Assembly: GCA_009693785.1 (NCBI GenBank)
Contig: SHWP01000021.1
Coordinates: 1-50,196, forward strand
Reading direction: 5' to 3'
DNA: 50,196 bases
Origin: Rhodospirillaceae bacterium
Lineage (GTDB): Bacteria > Pseudomonadota > Alphaproteobacteria > Rhodospirillales > Rhodospirillaceae
The position numbers and the translations under genes are program-made. Below the pieces are notes generated by a model. It was given only the letters and a program-made list of their open reading frames with translations. It had not been told where the DNA came from and did not search any database. This document shows positions 27,005 to 37,028 of the stretch, one piece after another (position 1 is the first letter of the stretch; each line of letters begins with the position of its first letter).

Positions 27005-27072
27005 AGCCATTGATGGCTTTGCTCAAAGACTCAAGAAAGTGCTCGATATGACTGAAAAATAGTCATTTTTTT
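27005..27072 (+). terminator. Two hairpins with T tract upstream of the DapC-like gene
   Basis: AGCCAT-TG-ATGGCT (27005-27018) is a perfect 6-bp hairpin. About 30 nt later ATGACT (27048-27053) pairs with AGTCAT (27061-27066) and is followed at once by a run of T. On the plus strand this is a terminator-like structure with no annotated gene ending before it, and it sits 95 nt upstream of the aminotransferase start. It could end a small RNA or act as an attenuator. Confidence 0.4.
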
Positions 27073-27166
27073 CCATTTGTTTACTTTTCGTTTAGATTCG
27101 CCAGTCAAGATTCGGCATCGGCGGGCGACTCGGGGCACCGCCAAAAGCAAATCGCGCGGCAGGGGC

Positions 27167-28372
27167 ATGCACAATACCCGATTGGACGGGCTGACGGAGT
27201 ATCCGTTCCAGCGCTTGAACGCGCTTCTGGGGGGCGTGACCTCAGAGGTGGCTGTAAGCGAACAGATCGCCATGTCCATTGGCGAGCCGCAGCACGCCCC
27301 GCCGGCCATTCTGCACACCGCGCTGGCACAACATCCATTGGACTGGGGCAAGTACCCGCCTACACCCGGCACTCCTGAGTTTCGCCGCGCTGTGGCGGGC
27401 TGGATCACGCGCCGCTACAAACTGCCCGCCAGCATGATCGATGCTGAGAAAAACGTGCTGCCGGTGGCGGGAAGCCGGGAAGCATTGTTCATGGCCGCCC
27501 AGCTGTGTGTGCCACCGCAAAAAAACGGGCGCACGCCAACGGTGTTGATGCCTAATCCATTTTATCAAGTGTACTTTGGTGCTGCGGTGATGAACGGCGC
27601 AGAGCCGGTGTTTGTTCCGGCCACCAAAGCCACTGGCTTTCAACCCAACTACACGACCACCCCAGCCGATGCGCTTGATCGCGTGGCCATGGCTTATTTG
27701 TGCACACCGGCCAATCCGCAGGGCACTGTGGCCACCTTGGATCGTCTCAAGCAAACCATCCCGCTCGCGCGCAAGCATGATTTTGTGTTGGTCTCGGACG
27801 AATGCTACTCGGAAATTTATGGCGACACACCGCCTGCTGGCGCGTTGGAAGCTTGCGCCGCCCTAGGTGGTGATTTGAAAAACGTTCTGGTTTTTAATTC
27901 CCTCTCCAAGCGCTCAAGCGTGCCCGGCTTGCGCTCAGGGTTTGTCGCCGGTGATCCTGACCTCATCGCCAAATTCAACAAGCTGCGTTCGCATGGCGGG
28001 GCGGTACAGCCCGTGCCGGTATTGAACGCCTCAATCGCGCTGTGGAACGACGAAGCACATGTGAACGACAACCGCGCGCTTTATCGCGGCAAGTTTGACG
28101 ATGCCGCGCAAATTCTCAGCGGGCGGTTTGGGTTCTATCGTCCCGAAGGCGGTTTCTTTTTGTGGCTGGATGTGAGCGACGGCGAGAAGGCCGCGCGCGC
28201 ACTGTGGTCGAAGGGCGGCATCAAAGTGTTGCCCGGCGGCTATTTGGCGCGCCCCGATGCTTCAGGCACCAACCCCGGCCAGTCCTACATTCGCGTTGCC
28301 TTGGTTCACGACCGCGTCCACACCGCCGATGCTTTGCAAAAGCTTCGGCGTGTGTTGGACAGCGGCTTTTAG
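27167..28372 (+). CDS. dapC: Aminotransferase class I, probably succinyldiaminopimelate transaminase
   Basis: PLP enzyme of fold type I, 401 residues from ATG 27167 (AGGGG just upstream). Features include GEPQHAPPAIL, the PLP-contacting CTPANPQGTV and VLVSDECYSEIYGD, the Schiff-base Lys in NSLSKRSSVPGLRSGF, and a C-terminal Arg in QSYIRVALV. Overall resemblance is to bacterial DapC/ArgD-independent succinyl-DAP aminotransferases, which transfer an amino group from glutamate in lysine and murein-precursor synthesis. DapB is at 8688. The more general label, class I/II aminotransferase, is certain; the substrate is inferred. Confidence 0.85.
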   Translation: MHNTRLDGLTEYPFQRLNALLGGVTSEVAVSEQIAMSIGEPQHAPPAILHTALAQHPLDWGKYPPTPGTPEFRRAVAGWITRRYKLPASMIDAEKNVLPVAGSREALFMAAQLCVPPQKNGRTPTVLMPNPFYQVYFGAAVMNGAEPVFVPATKATGFQPNYTTTPADALDRVAMAYLCTPANPQGTVATLDRLKQTIPLARKHDFVLVSDECYSEIYGDTPPAGALEACAALGGDLKNVLVFNSLSKRSSVPGLRSGFVAGDPDLIAKFNKLRSHGGAVQPVPVLNASIALWNDEAHVNDNRALYRGKFDDAAQILSGRFGFYRPEGGFFLWLDVSDGEKAARALWSKGGIKVLPGGYLARPDASGTNPGQSYIRVALVHDRVHTADALQKLRRVLDSGF

Positions 28373-28402
28373 AGTTTTGATTTTTGTTCGTATGAGGATG
28401 TC

Positions 28403-30799
28403 ATGAGCGCAGCCAGCCGCACCCAACACGTTCCATTTTTGCCGCCCGCATGGGAAGCCATGCTCAAACGCGCGGCATGGACCACAAGCGGTATTGTGGT
28501 GCTGATTGTGGCCACCTTGATTGTGGTGGCACTGGCCAGCTACGCGCCCACCGACCCCTCGCTAAACACGGCCTCCAACGCCACTGTGCAAAACACACTG
28601 GGTTACCCTGGCGCGGTCATCGCCGATGTCATGCTGCAGGTGGCGGGCTTGGGTGTGGCGGCGGTGATCTTCGCGGTGGTGTCGTGGGGTTTGTGTTTGG
28701 TGCGCGGCGAAGCGGTGGAATGGCTTTGGTTGCGCACGCTCGCGGCTTTGGGTGCAATGATTTTAACCGCGACAGGCTTGGCCGCCATTCCTTCGCCCAG
28801 CGCTTGGCCGATTGATGCGGGCCTGGGCGGTTCGGTCGGACATGTGATGATTGGTCTTGCGACTTTTAAAACGAGTTTGCCGGGGTTGGCACAAAGCCAA
28901 AAGTTTATTGCTGCTGGTTTAGGCGGATTGCTGGGTGTGTGGCTGATGTTCATGGCCGCCACAGTGAGTTTTAGCGCCACAGCCAGGGCAATATTAGCCG
29001 TAGTGCGTGCCTGCTGGGGCGGATTGGTCACGTTTGTGGCCATGCTTCGTGTGCGGCCAACCACTGAGACACCATCTGCAAAACGCGAGCGCACAGAACC
29101 TTCCATCGAGCGTTCGCCGTCAATTACGACGGAGGCTTCAACTGATAGCGATGAACCGGAGTTCGAAGCCGCCATCGAAAAGACCAAAGAGCCCGTGGTG
29201 GTACAGCGCGCCAAAACGCCCAAAATGACCAAGCGTGATATGGCCTCGCGTCAGGGCAGTTTGCTGCCTGCTGCCGCGGCTAAGGGCTTTTCGCTGCCAC
29301 CGCTTGATATTTTGGCGCTTCCTTTAGTCGAGCATCGCGCCAAGGGCCCCAGCACCGAGGCCTTGGAAAGCAATGCGCGCATGCTGGAATCGGTGTTGGA
29401 AGATTTCGGCGTCAAAGGGCAGATCACCAAGGTGCGCCCGGGCCCCGTGGTGACATTGTATGAGCTAGAGCCAGCGCCGGGCACAAAAACCAGCCGCGTG
29501 GTTGCCTTGGCCGATGACATTGCCCGTTCCATGAGTGCGGTGGCCGTGCGCATTGCCGTGGTGCCCGGTCGTAGCGTGATTGGCATTGAGTTGCCCAACG
29601 CAACACGCGAGACGGTTTACTTCCGCGAGATGCTGGCCAACGACGAGTTTGAAAAATCTGACGGTAAGCTGGTGCTGGCCCTGGGCAAAGATATCGGCGG
29701 TACGCCGGTCATGGCCGACTTGTCGCGCATGCCGCACTTGCTGATCGCGGGCACCACCGGCTCGGGTAAATCCGTGGCCGTCAACACCATGATCATGTCG
29801 CTGCTGTACCGCAACACTCCGGCTGACGTGCGCTTCATCATGATCGATCCGAAGATGCTGGAATTGAGCGCGTATGACGGCATTCCGCATTTGCTCTCGC
29901 CCGTGGTCACCGAGCCCGGCAAGGCCGTGGTGGCCTTGAAGTGGGTGGTGCGCGAAATGGAAAACCGCTACCGCGCCATGAGCCAATTATCGGTGCGCAA
30001 TGTGGCGGGTTATAATCAGCGCCTGATCGACGCCGCCAAGAAGGGCCAGGTGATCAAGAAGACCGTGCAGACGGGCTTTGACCCGACCACCGGCAAGCCA
30101 ACATACGAAGAACAAGACCTCGACCTCACACCGCTGCCTTACATTGTCGTGATCATCGACGAGATGGCCGACCTGATGCTGGTGGCAGGCAAAGATGTTG
30201 AGGCCGCTGTTCAACGACTAGCGCAGATGGCGCGCGCGGCGGGCATTCACGTGATCATGGCCACGCAACGCCCCAGCGTGGATGTGATCACCGGCACCAT
30301 CAAGGCTAACTTCCCCACGCGCATTTCGTTCCAAGTCACCAGCAGGATCGACAGCCGCACAATTTTGAGCGAGCAGGGTGCTGAGCAGCTGCTGGGCCAA
30401 GGCGACATGTTGTACATGGCGGCAGGCGGGCGCATCACGCGCGTGCACGGGCCCTTCGTGAGCGACAAGGAAGTTGAAAAAGTCACCGCTCATCTGCGCG
30501 AGCAAGCCAAACCCGATTATTTAGAAGAAGTCACCGAGGAATCTGACCTCAGCGACGTGCCGGGCTTCACCGGCGTGGCGGGCGGCAACACCAGCGGCGA
30601 GGACACGCTGTTCGACCAAGCCGTCGCCGTGGTGGCGCGCGAGCGCAAGGCCTCCACCAGTTTCATCCAGCGCTATTTGCAGATTGGCTACAACCGGGCT
30701 GCGCGCATTATCGAGGACATGGAAGCGCAAGGGATGGTTGGTAAACCCAACCATGTCGGTAAGCGCGAGGTGCTACTGCCCGAGCCGGTCGGGATGTAG
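28403..30799 (+). CDS. ftsK: DNA translocase FtsK
   Basis: Septal membrane protein that pumps DNA and coordinates chromosome dimer resolution with division. About four transmembrane segments occupy residues 25-190. A charged linker follows (residues about 210-290), much shorter than in E. coli. The RecA-like motor has Walker A GTTGSGKS at residues 450-457 and Walker [15 protein letters not shown] near 580-590. The C-terminal gamma winged helix, ending with [20 protein letters not shown], reads KOPS sequences. 798 residues is usual for Alphaproteobacteria. It precedes lolA in the conserved ftsK-lolA-xth order. Confidence 0.98.
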   Translation: MSAASRTQHVPFLPPAWEAMLKRAAWTTSGIVVLIVATLIVVALASYAPTDPSLNTASNATVQNTLGYPGAVIADVMLQVAGLGVAAVIFAVVSWGLCLVRGEAVEWLWLRTLAALGAMILTATGLAAIPSPSAWPIDAGLGGSVGHVMIGLATFKTSLPGLAQSQKFIAAGLGGLLGVWLMFMAATVSFSATARAILAVVRACWGGLVTFVAMLRVRPTTETPSAKRERTEPSIERSPSITTEASTDSDEPEFEAAIEKTKEPVVVQRAKTPKMTKRDMASRQGSLLPAAAAKGFSLPPLDILALPLVEHRAKGPSTEALESNARMLESVLEDFGVKGQITKVRPGPVVTLYELEPAPGTKTSRVVALADDIARSMSAVAVRIAVVPGRSVIGIELPNATRETVYFREMLANDEFEKSDGKLVLALGKDIGGTPVMADLSRMPHLLIAGTTGSGKSVAVNTMIMSLLYRNTPADVRFIMIDPKMLELSAYDGIPHLLSPVVTEPGKAVVALKWVVREMENRYRAMSQLSVRNVAGYNQRLIDAAKKGQVIKKTVQTGFDPTTGKPTYEEQDLDLTPLPYIVVIIDEMADLMLVAGKDVEAAVQRLAQMARAAGIHVIMATQRPSVDVITGTIKANFPTRISFQVTSRIDSRTILSEQGAEQLLGQGDMLYMAAGGRITRVHGPFVSDKEVEKVTAHLREQAKPDYLEEVTEESDLSDVPGFTGVAGGNTSGEDTLFDQAVAVVARERKASTSFIQRYLQIGYNRAARIIEDMEAQGMVGKPNHVGKREVLLPEPVGM

Positions 30800-30969
30800 A
30801 CCCCCACGCGCGTGAGCCTGTTATCCCTGTTATATCAGGAGAAAAAACAGGCCCGCCTGGTGGATGGTGCCGCCGCCCGAAATGTGAATGACGGGAGTTG
30901 TGGGGATTCATAGCGGAGTCATCGCTCGCTCTAGACTTCGCCCCATCCCCGCCATACTTTCCGCCCACC

Positions 30970-31602
30970 ATGCCCGTCATGAAAACATTCCCCTCCATCG
31001 CCGCGATATTTTTACTCGTCGCGGGCCCTGCCTTCGCGCTCACGCCCGAAGAGGCTGCCGCCGTGAAGCACGCCGAGGACTACATGAACGCCCTGGGCAA
31101 TTTGCAATCGCGCTTTTTGCAGGTGAACCCCGACGGCACCACGCACGAGGGCGAGTTGTTCGTGGCGCGTCCGGGTAAAATGCGCATCAACTACGATCCG
31201 CCCGCGCAGATGTTGGTGGTGGCCGATGGCAAGTGGCTGATTTACGAGGACAAGGAAGTCAACGAGACCAGCTACCTTGACCTGGGCGATACTCCTGCCG
31301 GGCTGCTGCTGAAGGCCAACATGTCGTTCAGCGACAAAGCGGTGCAGTTGAAGGGCGTGAAGCTGGGCAAGGGCATGGTGGAAATCACCGCCGCCCAAGC
31401 CAAGGAGCCGGGCGCTGGAAAATTGACTTTTGTTTTTTCAGATTCGCCCTTCGAGTTGCGCCAATGGCGCGTGGTGGATGCGCAAAACCAGGAAGTGGCC
31501 GTGACGCTGTTCGAGCCGCGTTTTGGCGGCGCGATTGATGCGAAATTGTTCGACTACCAAAAGCCCGCCGACAGCCGCGAGCCCGACCGGCGCAGAGATT
31601 GA
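30970..31602 (+). CDS. lolA: Outer-membrane lipoprotein carrier LolA-like protein
   Basis: Periplasmic chaperone expected to carry lipoproteins from the LolCDE transporter to the outer membrane. ATG 30970 (or the next, 30979) gives a typical signal peptide (FPSIAAIFLLVAGPAFA cut before LTPEE). The mature part has LGNLQSRFLQVNPDGTTHEG, PGKMRINYDPP and the C-terminal FELRQWRVVDAQNQEVAVTL, all LolA features. It is 210 residues. It lies 170 bp after ftsK. A strong terminator follows about 240 bp downstream. Confidence 0.9.
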   Translation: MPVMKTFPSIAAIFLLVAGPAFALTPEEAAAVKHAEDYMNALGNLQSRFLQVNPDGTTHEGELFVARPGKMRINYDPPAQMLVVADGKWLIYEDKEVNETSYLDLGDTPAGLLLKANMSFSDKAVQLKGVKLGKGMVEITAAQAKEPGAGKLTFVFSDSPFELRQWRVVDAQNQEVAVTLFEPRFGGAIDAKLFDYQKPADSREPDRRRD

Positions 31603-31950
31603 GCATCTCGTCCACTCTGTGTTAGGTCAGGGATAGTGGCCTTTTATTCTCTCGAATGATTTTAAGCTATTGATTTCGCTTGGCTTATCGCCCCGGTCAC
31701 ATCGCTGCGAGCCGTGATGTTTGTTACACAACCACCCCTTGAGTTGGGCCGAATCATTCCCATATGCTGATCGTAATCACTGGCTGCCGCAACGGCGCCG
31801 GTGGGCCGGGCCCAGAACCCCCTTGTTGGACTTGGCCAAAAAGTTAGCGCCCGGTGTTTCCCCCAAGCACCGGGCGCTATTTTTTTGCGCGCGGTGAAAG
31901 AACATCCAAACTTAATCGTCACCGTTCGACTTATTTTTGCGCACGCCGCC
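31603..31950. other. Intergenic region between lolA and the TonB receptor gene
   Basis: This 348-bp gap separates convergent genes. Apart from the bidirectional terminator at 31845-31887, I see no open frame of credible composition, no tRNA-like fold and no repeat inside it. Confidence 0.6.
31845..31887. terminator. Strong bidirectional terminator after lolA and the TonB receptor gene
   Basis: A perfect 12-bp stem, TAGCGCCCGGTG (31845-31856) with CACCGGGCGCTA (31868-31879), and an 11-nt loop. On the plus strand seven T follow at 31880-31886; on the minus strand the stem is followed by ACTTTTT. It can end both convergent transcripts. The right arm plus T run recurs almost exactly at 35060-35077. 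Confidence 0.85.
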
Positions 31951-34908
31951 CTAGAACGTTGCGCTTGTGCCCAAGTAGAAGAACCGCCCGCGATTGTCAT
32001 ACTGCGAGGAGCCCGTGCCCGTGCCGGTGAAGGTTTCAGGCAGGCGTGGCGGGTTTTCATCGAACAAATTTGCGATGCCGCCGCGCAAGATGATGCTGTC
32101 ATTCAGTTGATACATGGCACGCACGTCGTGGCGATAGTACTTGCCAGTTTTGAAGGGGTCGAGCACGCCTTGTTGCTGCGCCTGGTTGGCGATCATCGAA
32201 CCGAAATAGATGGTGTTCCATTGCAGCGCGAGGTCGTTGTAACTCCAGCGCACCGACGCATTGGCCTTCCACTCGGGTGTCGCGTTGGTGATCGTGTTGG
32301 CGAACTGGACGTAAGCTTGTCCCGGCAGGCCTTGAGAGTTGAATTCGTACATCCAGGTGGCATCCAAACGTAGGGCAATCGTGCCGTAGTCCTGGCCGAA
32401 CACGTCCTCGGTGTTAAAGCCGTACGCGATTGAGTAATCCCAACCCTCGACCTTGGTGGAGGCGATGTTCTGATTGAGCAAGACAACCTCGATCACGCCG
32501 CCGGGAACAGCGCCGCCATTGTTGCCCGTGGCGTCACGACGGATCTGGGCGCAGAACGGGTTGGATGCAAACGGCCGCGAGGCATCGTCGTGGCACAAGG
32601 AGCCCAGCAAAGTATTGATGGGAACGGTGCCGACGGAATCGATGATGGTGTAGCGGAAGAAGTCCACCGACATCGACAAGTTGGAGATCCAGCGCGGCTG
32701 GATGACGAGCCCGTACTGATAGGTGTGTGCCTTCTCGGGGCCGAGGCCCGGGTTGCCGCCCTGCAGCAACGGCAACGACGGACGCCCCACACCGAAATTC
32801 GATTGGAAGGTGAGCGGATTGTAGTTCGTGATCGCCGCCGCGCAGGTGACGCGCCGGGCCGCCTGTTGGGCTGCGTTGGCGCCGCGGAAAACGTCGCGGT
32901 CGCAGGGGTCGATGCCAGTCGTTGTGAAGTTGCGGCTTTGCGGCGCGTAAAGCTCGACGATATTGGGCGCGCGCACGGCCGTTGAGTCCGTCATGCGGAA
33001 GCGGACATCCTCGACGGGCGCCCATTGCAGATTATAACGCCGCTGATCGGTGCTGCCGATGGAGGAGTAATCAGACACGCGGCCGGCAAACTCGACCGAC
33101 AGATCCTTGGCGAGTATGACATCGCTGAGCAGGGGAATCGCGATTTCACCGTAGGCATCTTTCACGTTGTACTGGCCTGCGCGCGTGCCAACGGAATTGA
33201 AGAAAAGCGCGCCAGAGGCACCCAGGGCATCCTGCACGAAGGAGCTTTCTTCCTTGCGGTATTCGGCGCCGGCAGCAACGCCAATGGGCCCAGCGGGCAG
33301 ATCAAACACATCGCCCGCAATACTAATGCCAGCGACGGTTTGCTTGACGACCTGATCGGTCGTCGACTGGGCGTTAGTCCATTGGATCGCCGCACTGCTG
33401 GGGGTGTTGACCAAATCCCACGGCACGCAACCGGCCGCACGCGCGACCGCATCGCGGCACACGATCTGTCCGTTCAAGAGGACGGCATCGGTGGCCTGCT
33501 GAACGCGCGCCACGTTGGGAACGTTGAAGGAGGTGGTGTCGCCCGACACCCGTGAATATTGGGCATAGCCGTCGACATTGAAGGTCCGGTCAAACGCCTC
33601 GACCTTGCCGTTGAATCCGGGCGTGAACTTCCACAGCCTGCGCGTTCCATCCACGTCGCGGGTGCCGAACTCCTCCCAGAACTTGCCGACCTGGGCGGTG
33701 GAGCCTTGCGTGAAGGTCTTGCCGGCCGCGAGCCATTCGGCACGCAACTGCGCTGCGGTGGCGGTGCTGCCGGCCATGTAGGTGTTGTCGCCGCGAAACA
33801 GCACGGGCATCGTGCCGCCGCCCGCCGCGCTGGAAAACGCCGGTTGGAAAATGCCGTTGCCACTGCCTTTGCCGAAAAGTCCATCGAACGTGAGCTTCCA
33901 ATCATCGCTCACACTGTAGTCGGCATAGGCACGCAGCACCGTGCGGTCGAATGCGCCCTGCAAGACATTGTAGACCGCCGAGTAAAACAGCGAGGGGTCT
34001 TGGCAATCGGGCTGCACCGTGGCCGTGGAGCACGCGGGCGACAAGCGCACGATGCTGTTGCCGTTGTCGCGCACATCGCGCGTGACCGCCCTGGCTACGC
34101 CAAGCGCGCCACCGGTCAGCTGAAAGGTTGCGTACGGAGACGTGTTTGAGCGCGCCGTTGGATCGAGAATGGGTTGCGGAGTGATGCGATTGTCGCGGCG
34201 AATGCCACGGGCGAAGGCGCTGCGGTCTTTCTGGAGAATTTTGGCCTGTTCGGCGTATTCGCCGCCAAGCAGCACGTTCAGCCTGTCGTCGGCGAACTTC
34301 CGGCCCCAGTTGAAGCCCGCCCGGATTTCCTTGCCATCACCGCGCTGCGTGATGCCCGTTTGCACGTCGGCCTCAAAGCCCTCCTGGCTTTTCTTCATGA
34401 TGATGTTGACGACGCCCGCAATCGCCTCCGACCCGTACACGGCGGAGGCACCGCCAGCGATGGTCTCGATGCGCTCGATCATCAGCGAAGGCACGATGTT
34501 CAGATCCACCGCGGGCGATGACGCGTCGGTGAACGGCAGGCGGCGTCCATCCATGAGCACCAGTGTGCGCGTTGGGCCAAGGCCGCGGATGTCGGCCCGG
34601 GTCTGTCCGGCCAAGAAAAGGGTTCCGCTGGAGTTCTGGTTGTTGGTTGCCGGATTGATAATCGGCAGGTCGAGCAGCATGTCGCCAACAGAGGTGCTGC
34701 CGGACTCGCGAATGGAAGCCGCCGTAACGATGGAGATGGGCTGTGCCGAACTGAAGCTATCGCGAACAATTCGAGAGCCGGTGACGACAATCTCTTCAAC
34801 TTTGTCAGCCTTGTCTGACGGCTGATCTTGAGCAAGGGCCATCGAAGATGTCAGCGCCAGAACTGCCGCTGAGGCCATCAATGCATTGAATCGGCTACGG
34901 ATTTTCAT
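31951..34908 (-). CDS. TonB-dependent outer-membrane receptor
   Basis: Large 22-strand-type barrel receptor of 985 residues for energised uptake of an unknown substrate (siderophore, glycan, peptide or other). The signal peptide has a hydrophobic core (SAAVLALTSSMALA, cut before QDQ). A TonB-box-like VEEIVVTGSRI is at about residues 37-47, and a plug domain has GSTSVGDMLLDLP, then RGLGPTRTLVLMDGRRLP and GGASAVYGSEAIAGVVNIIM. The C-terminus ends in aromatic Phe after YLGTSATF, as barrel proteins require. It resembles the long receptors abundant in sphingomonads and caulobacters. It is inserted between lolA and xth on the opposite strand, with terminator sequences on both sides and no transport partner nearby. 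Confidence 0.93.
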   Translation of the reverse strand: MKIRSRFNALMASAAVLALTSSMALAQDQPSDKADKVEEIVVTGSRIVRDSFSSAQPISIVTAASIRESGSTSVGDMLLDLPIINPATNNQNSSGTLFLAGQTRADIRGLGPTRTLVLMDGRRLPFTDASSPAVDLNIVPSLMIERIETIAGGASAVYGSEAIAGVVNIIMKKSQEGFEADVQTGITQRGDGKEIRAGFNWGRKFADDRLNVLLGGEYAEQAKILQKDRSAFARGIRRDNRITPQPILDPTARSNTSPYATFQLTGGALGVARAVTRDVRDNGNSIVRLSPACSTATVQPDCQDPSLFYSAVYNVLQGAFDRTVLRAYADYSVSDDWKLTFDGLFGKGSGNGIFQPAFSSAAGGGTMPVLFRGDNTYMAGSTATAAQLRAEWLAAGKTFTQGSTAQVGKFWEEFGTRDVDGTRRLWKFTPGFNGKVEAFDRTFNVDGYAQYSRVSGDTTSFNVPNVARVQQATDAVLLNGQIVCRDAVARAAGCVPWDLVNTPSSAAIQWTNAQSTTDQVVKQTVAGISIAGDVFDLPAGPIGVAAGAEYRKEESSFVQDALGASGALFFNSVGTRAGQYNVKDAYGEIAIPLLSDVILAKDLSVEFAGRVSDYSSIGSTDQRRYNLQWAPVEDVRFRMTDSTAVRAPNIVELYAPQSRNFTTTGIDPCDRDVFRGANAAQQAARRVTCAAAITNYNPLTFQSNFGVGRPSLPLLQGGNPGLGPEKAHTYQYGLVIQPRWISNLSMSVDFFRYTIIDSVGTVPINTLLGSLCHDDASRPFASNPFCAQIRRDATGNNGGAVPGGVIEVVLLNQNIASTKVEGWDYSIAYGFNTEDVFGQDYGTIALRLDATWMYEFNSQGLPGQAYVQFANTITNATPEWKANASVRWSYNDLALQWNTIYFGSMIANQAQQQGVLDPFKTGKYYRHDVRAMYQLNDSIILRGGIANLFDENPPRLPETFTGTGTGSSQYDNRGRFFYLGTSATF

Positions 34909-35047
34909 CCTTTCCCCTCTGCCATTAGGAGCGCTATGAATTCGTTCGCAAATTTCCAGTTATAGAGTGAATTTGTATTAGAACATTTGTCGCACCTATT
35001 GCAATTCCCCTAGCGCTCACAAGACCACAGTTTTTGGGGACGATTGG

Positions 35048-35076
35048 CGCGACCCGGCGCCGGGCGCTGTTTTTTT
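35048..35076 (+). terminator. Terminator-like stem-loop upstream of xth
   Basis: The stem GCGA-CCCG / CGGG-CGC (one bulged A, loop GCGC) at about 35048-35067 is followed by TG and seven T (35070-35076). It lies between the divergent TonB receptor gene and xth, where no plus-strand gene ends. Its right arm and T tract copy those of the terminator at 31870-31887. Confidence 0.5.
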
Positions 35077-35134
35077 GTGGCACTGTGCTGGCCTTGCGCC
35101 CACAACCCCGGCGATTTCATTTCTCAATTGTCTG

Positions 35135-35938
35135 ATGCGCATTCTCTCCTGGAACATCAATTCGGTCCGCAAGCGGCTGGAACATGTGGCCCGCATCGCC
35201 GAGGCCCATGCGCCCGACGTGATTTGCCTGCAGGAGACAAAAGTAAACGACGCGGACTTTCCGCTGGCCGATATCGCGCGGCTGGGCTTTGCGCACATCG
35301 CCACCTACGGCTTTGGCGGGTACAACGGGGTTGCGATTCTCTCGCGCCACCCCATGCGTGATGTGGTGCGCCACACCCGGCGTTTAAAGAATGATGGGCG
35401 GCATATCAGCGCGGTGGTGGCGCCCGCTAATGGTGAAGCTGTGTCGGTGCATTCGCTGTATGTGCCCGCAGGCGGTGAAGCGCCCGACCCGCGCATCAAC
35501 GACAAATTCGCCGACAAACTAAAGTTCATCGACGATACCGCCGATTATTTCGCGGGCGAATTTGGTTTTCGCGACCGCGTGGTGCTAACGGGTGACTTGA
35601 ACATCGCACCCTTGCCTAGCGATGTGTGGGACCATCACAAAATGCAAAAGCGCATTGGCCACACCGACTATGACATTGCCGCACTCGACCGCTTGCGGAG
35701 ATCTTTAAATTGGACCGATGCCGTGCGCGAAATTATTCCCCCAGACGACCCGGTGTTTACGTGGTGGAGTTACCGCCAATCGGAATTCAAGGTCGACAGC
35801 AAGGGCTGGCGGCTCGATCACATTTGGGTGTCACCTGGCCTGAAAGACCACATCGCATCGGCCGAGGTGTTGGTGGATGTGCGCAACTGGACCCCACCCT
35901 CGGACCACGCGCCGGTGCTGGTGGGGTTGAGCAGCTAG
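35135..35938 (+). CDS. xthA: Exodeoxyribonuclease III
   Basis: Mg-dependent AP endonuclease and 3' exonuclease for base-excision repair. The ATG at 35135 gives the standard start MRILSWNINSVRKR. Metal and catalytic residues are in ICLQETKV (Glu), VLTGDLNIAP (Asp, Asn), RLDHIWVS and the final SDHAPV (Asp-His). The 267 residues match E. coli (268). It shares the base-excision pathway with Nth at 7924. Confidence 0.97.
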   Translation: MRILSWNINSVRKRLEHVARIAEAHAPDVICLQETKVNDADFPLADIARLGFAHIATYGFGGYNGVAILSRHPMRDVVRHTRRLKNDGRHISAVVAPANGEAVSVHSLYVPAGGEAPDPRINDKFADKLKFIDDTADYFAGEFGFRDRVVLTGDLNIAPLPSDVWDHHKMQKRIGHTDYDIAALDRLRRSLNWTDAVREIIPPDDPVFTWWSYRQSEFKVDSKGWRLDHIWVSPGLKDHIASAEVLVDVRNWTPPSDHAPVLVGLSS

Positions 35939-35945
35939 ACTCGCC

Positions 35946-37004
35946 TCACAGCCCATAAAACTTGGCGGCATTCAAGCCGTTGATTTTCACCGCAACGCCC
36001 GCGCCTAAATCGGTGCGCGCGCTCAGCACCTTGTGCGCGGCAAGTTCGGTGGATGTGTCGGCATGGCCATAGTCGGTGCCCAGCATTAAGTTATCTTCGC
36101 CCGCATAGCGCAGCACCTGGGGTAAGTCCTCGTGTGTTTCGCAGGTCACGAAAAAGCGCAAGTCGGCCAGCATTTTTTCGGTGCGGCTGGCTTCGCCAAA
36201 CCGTTTCGCCCAGCGGCGCGTTTTGTTGACCGCATAAGGCAGCCATTCCGAACCGCCTTCGATGAAACCAAATCTGAGTTTTGGAAATTTCACCGGCACT
36301 TCGCTGGCCATTAACGCGCTAAAGGCCACCATGGTGGGCATGATGGTAGCGACAATGTTGCCGCGAAAGCCGGTGCCATGGGCGATGGCATGAAACGACG
36401 GGCTGGTGGTGCCGATGTGCACGCAAATCGGCATATCGAGTTCTTGGGCTTTGGCGTAGATCGGATAAAGTTCGGGGTCATCGAGCGTGCGGTCGCCCTC
36501 GTAGCCGCGCAACAGCACGCCGCATGCACCATGTTCGCGCCCCCAAGCCATATCCGCCAATGAGGCGTCCATCAGGCGCGGGGCGGGTACCACCAGCCAG
36601 CGCATGCGGCCTTTAGTGGGGGCGCACACATCGGCGAGCCAGCGGTTATAGGCCTTTGACAGCGCCATTTCGGCGGCGGGGTTTTTCACCACCAAGTTCA
36701 GAAACACGCTGGGATAGATAACCTGGGTGTCCACGCCCAGCCGGTTCATGTGCTCGATCCGGGCAGGAACATTGGTGAGGTCGCGGGTGCCCGGCGAATA
36801 CATATCTGTGGGCAGGCCGCCCAGGCCGTACATTTTTCCGTCGATCAGCCAAAACTTACGCCCCGACATGGAGCGCTGCTTGAAGGCCTCGGGCACCTCG
36901 TCCATGCTGATGGTGGCGGGGCGGTGAATCTCGTCATCCTTGGATAAATAATCCCAAATACACGCGGCTTCGACCACATGGGTATCGGCATCGATGATCG
37001 GCAT
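35946..37004 (-). CDS. Amidohydrolase family protein (amidohydrolase 2/ACMSD-like)
   Basis: TIM-barrel metal-dependent hydrolase or decarboxylase, 352 residues. The first metal motif is PIIDADTHVVE (D-x-D-x-H). Further ligands are a His in CVHIGTTSP and an Asp in LMLGTDYGHADT. Similar proteins act on aromatic-acid or lactone intermediates, but substrate cannot be inferred. It diverges from a solute-binding protein gene across a 24-bp gap, so the two may be co-regulated, perhaps as import and breakdown of one compound. It ends 7 bp from the convergent xth stop. Confidence 0.85.
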   Translation of the reverse strand: MPIIDADTHVVEAACIWDYLSKDDEIHRPATISMDEVPEAFKQRSMSGRKFWLIDGKMYGLGGLPTDMYSPGTRDLTNVPARIEHMNRLGVDTQVIYPSVFLNLVVKNPAAEMALSKAYNRWLADVCAPTKGRMRWLVVPAPRLMDASLADMAWGREHGACGVLLRGYEGDRTLDDPELYPIYAKAQELDMPICVHIGTTSPSFHAIAHGTGFRGNIVATIMPTMVAFSALMASEVPVKFPKLRFGFIEGGSEWLPYAVNKTRRWAKRFGEASRTEKMLADLRFFVTCETHEDLPQVLRYAGEDNLMLGTDYGHADTSTELAAHKVLSARTDLGAGVAVKINGLNAAKFYGL

Positions 37005-37028
37005 GGCAACGTCCTTCGGCAGAGGGTC

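Noticed and set aside
30800-30969. Terminator after ftsK
   Set aside because: GCCTGTT...AACAGGC and CCTG-TTATAT-CAGG can pair, but the stems are short and no T tract follows, so it was not listed.
33559-34825. Plus-strand frames of about 200 codons within the TonB receptor gene
   Set aside because: They lie wholly inside a receptor with an intact signal peptide, plug and barrel, and have no start signals or domains of their own.
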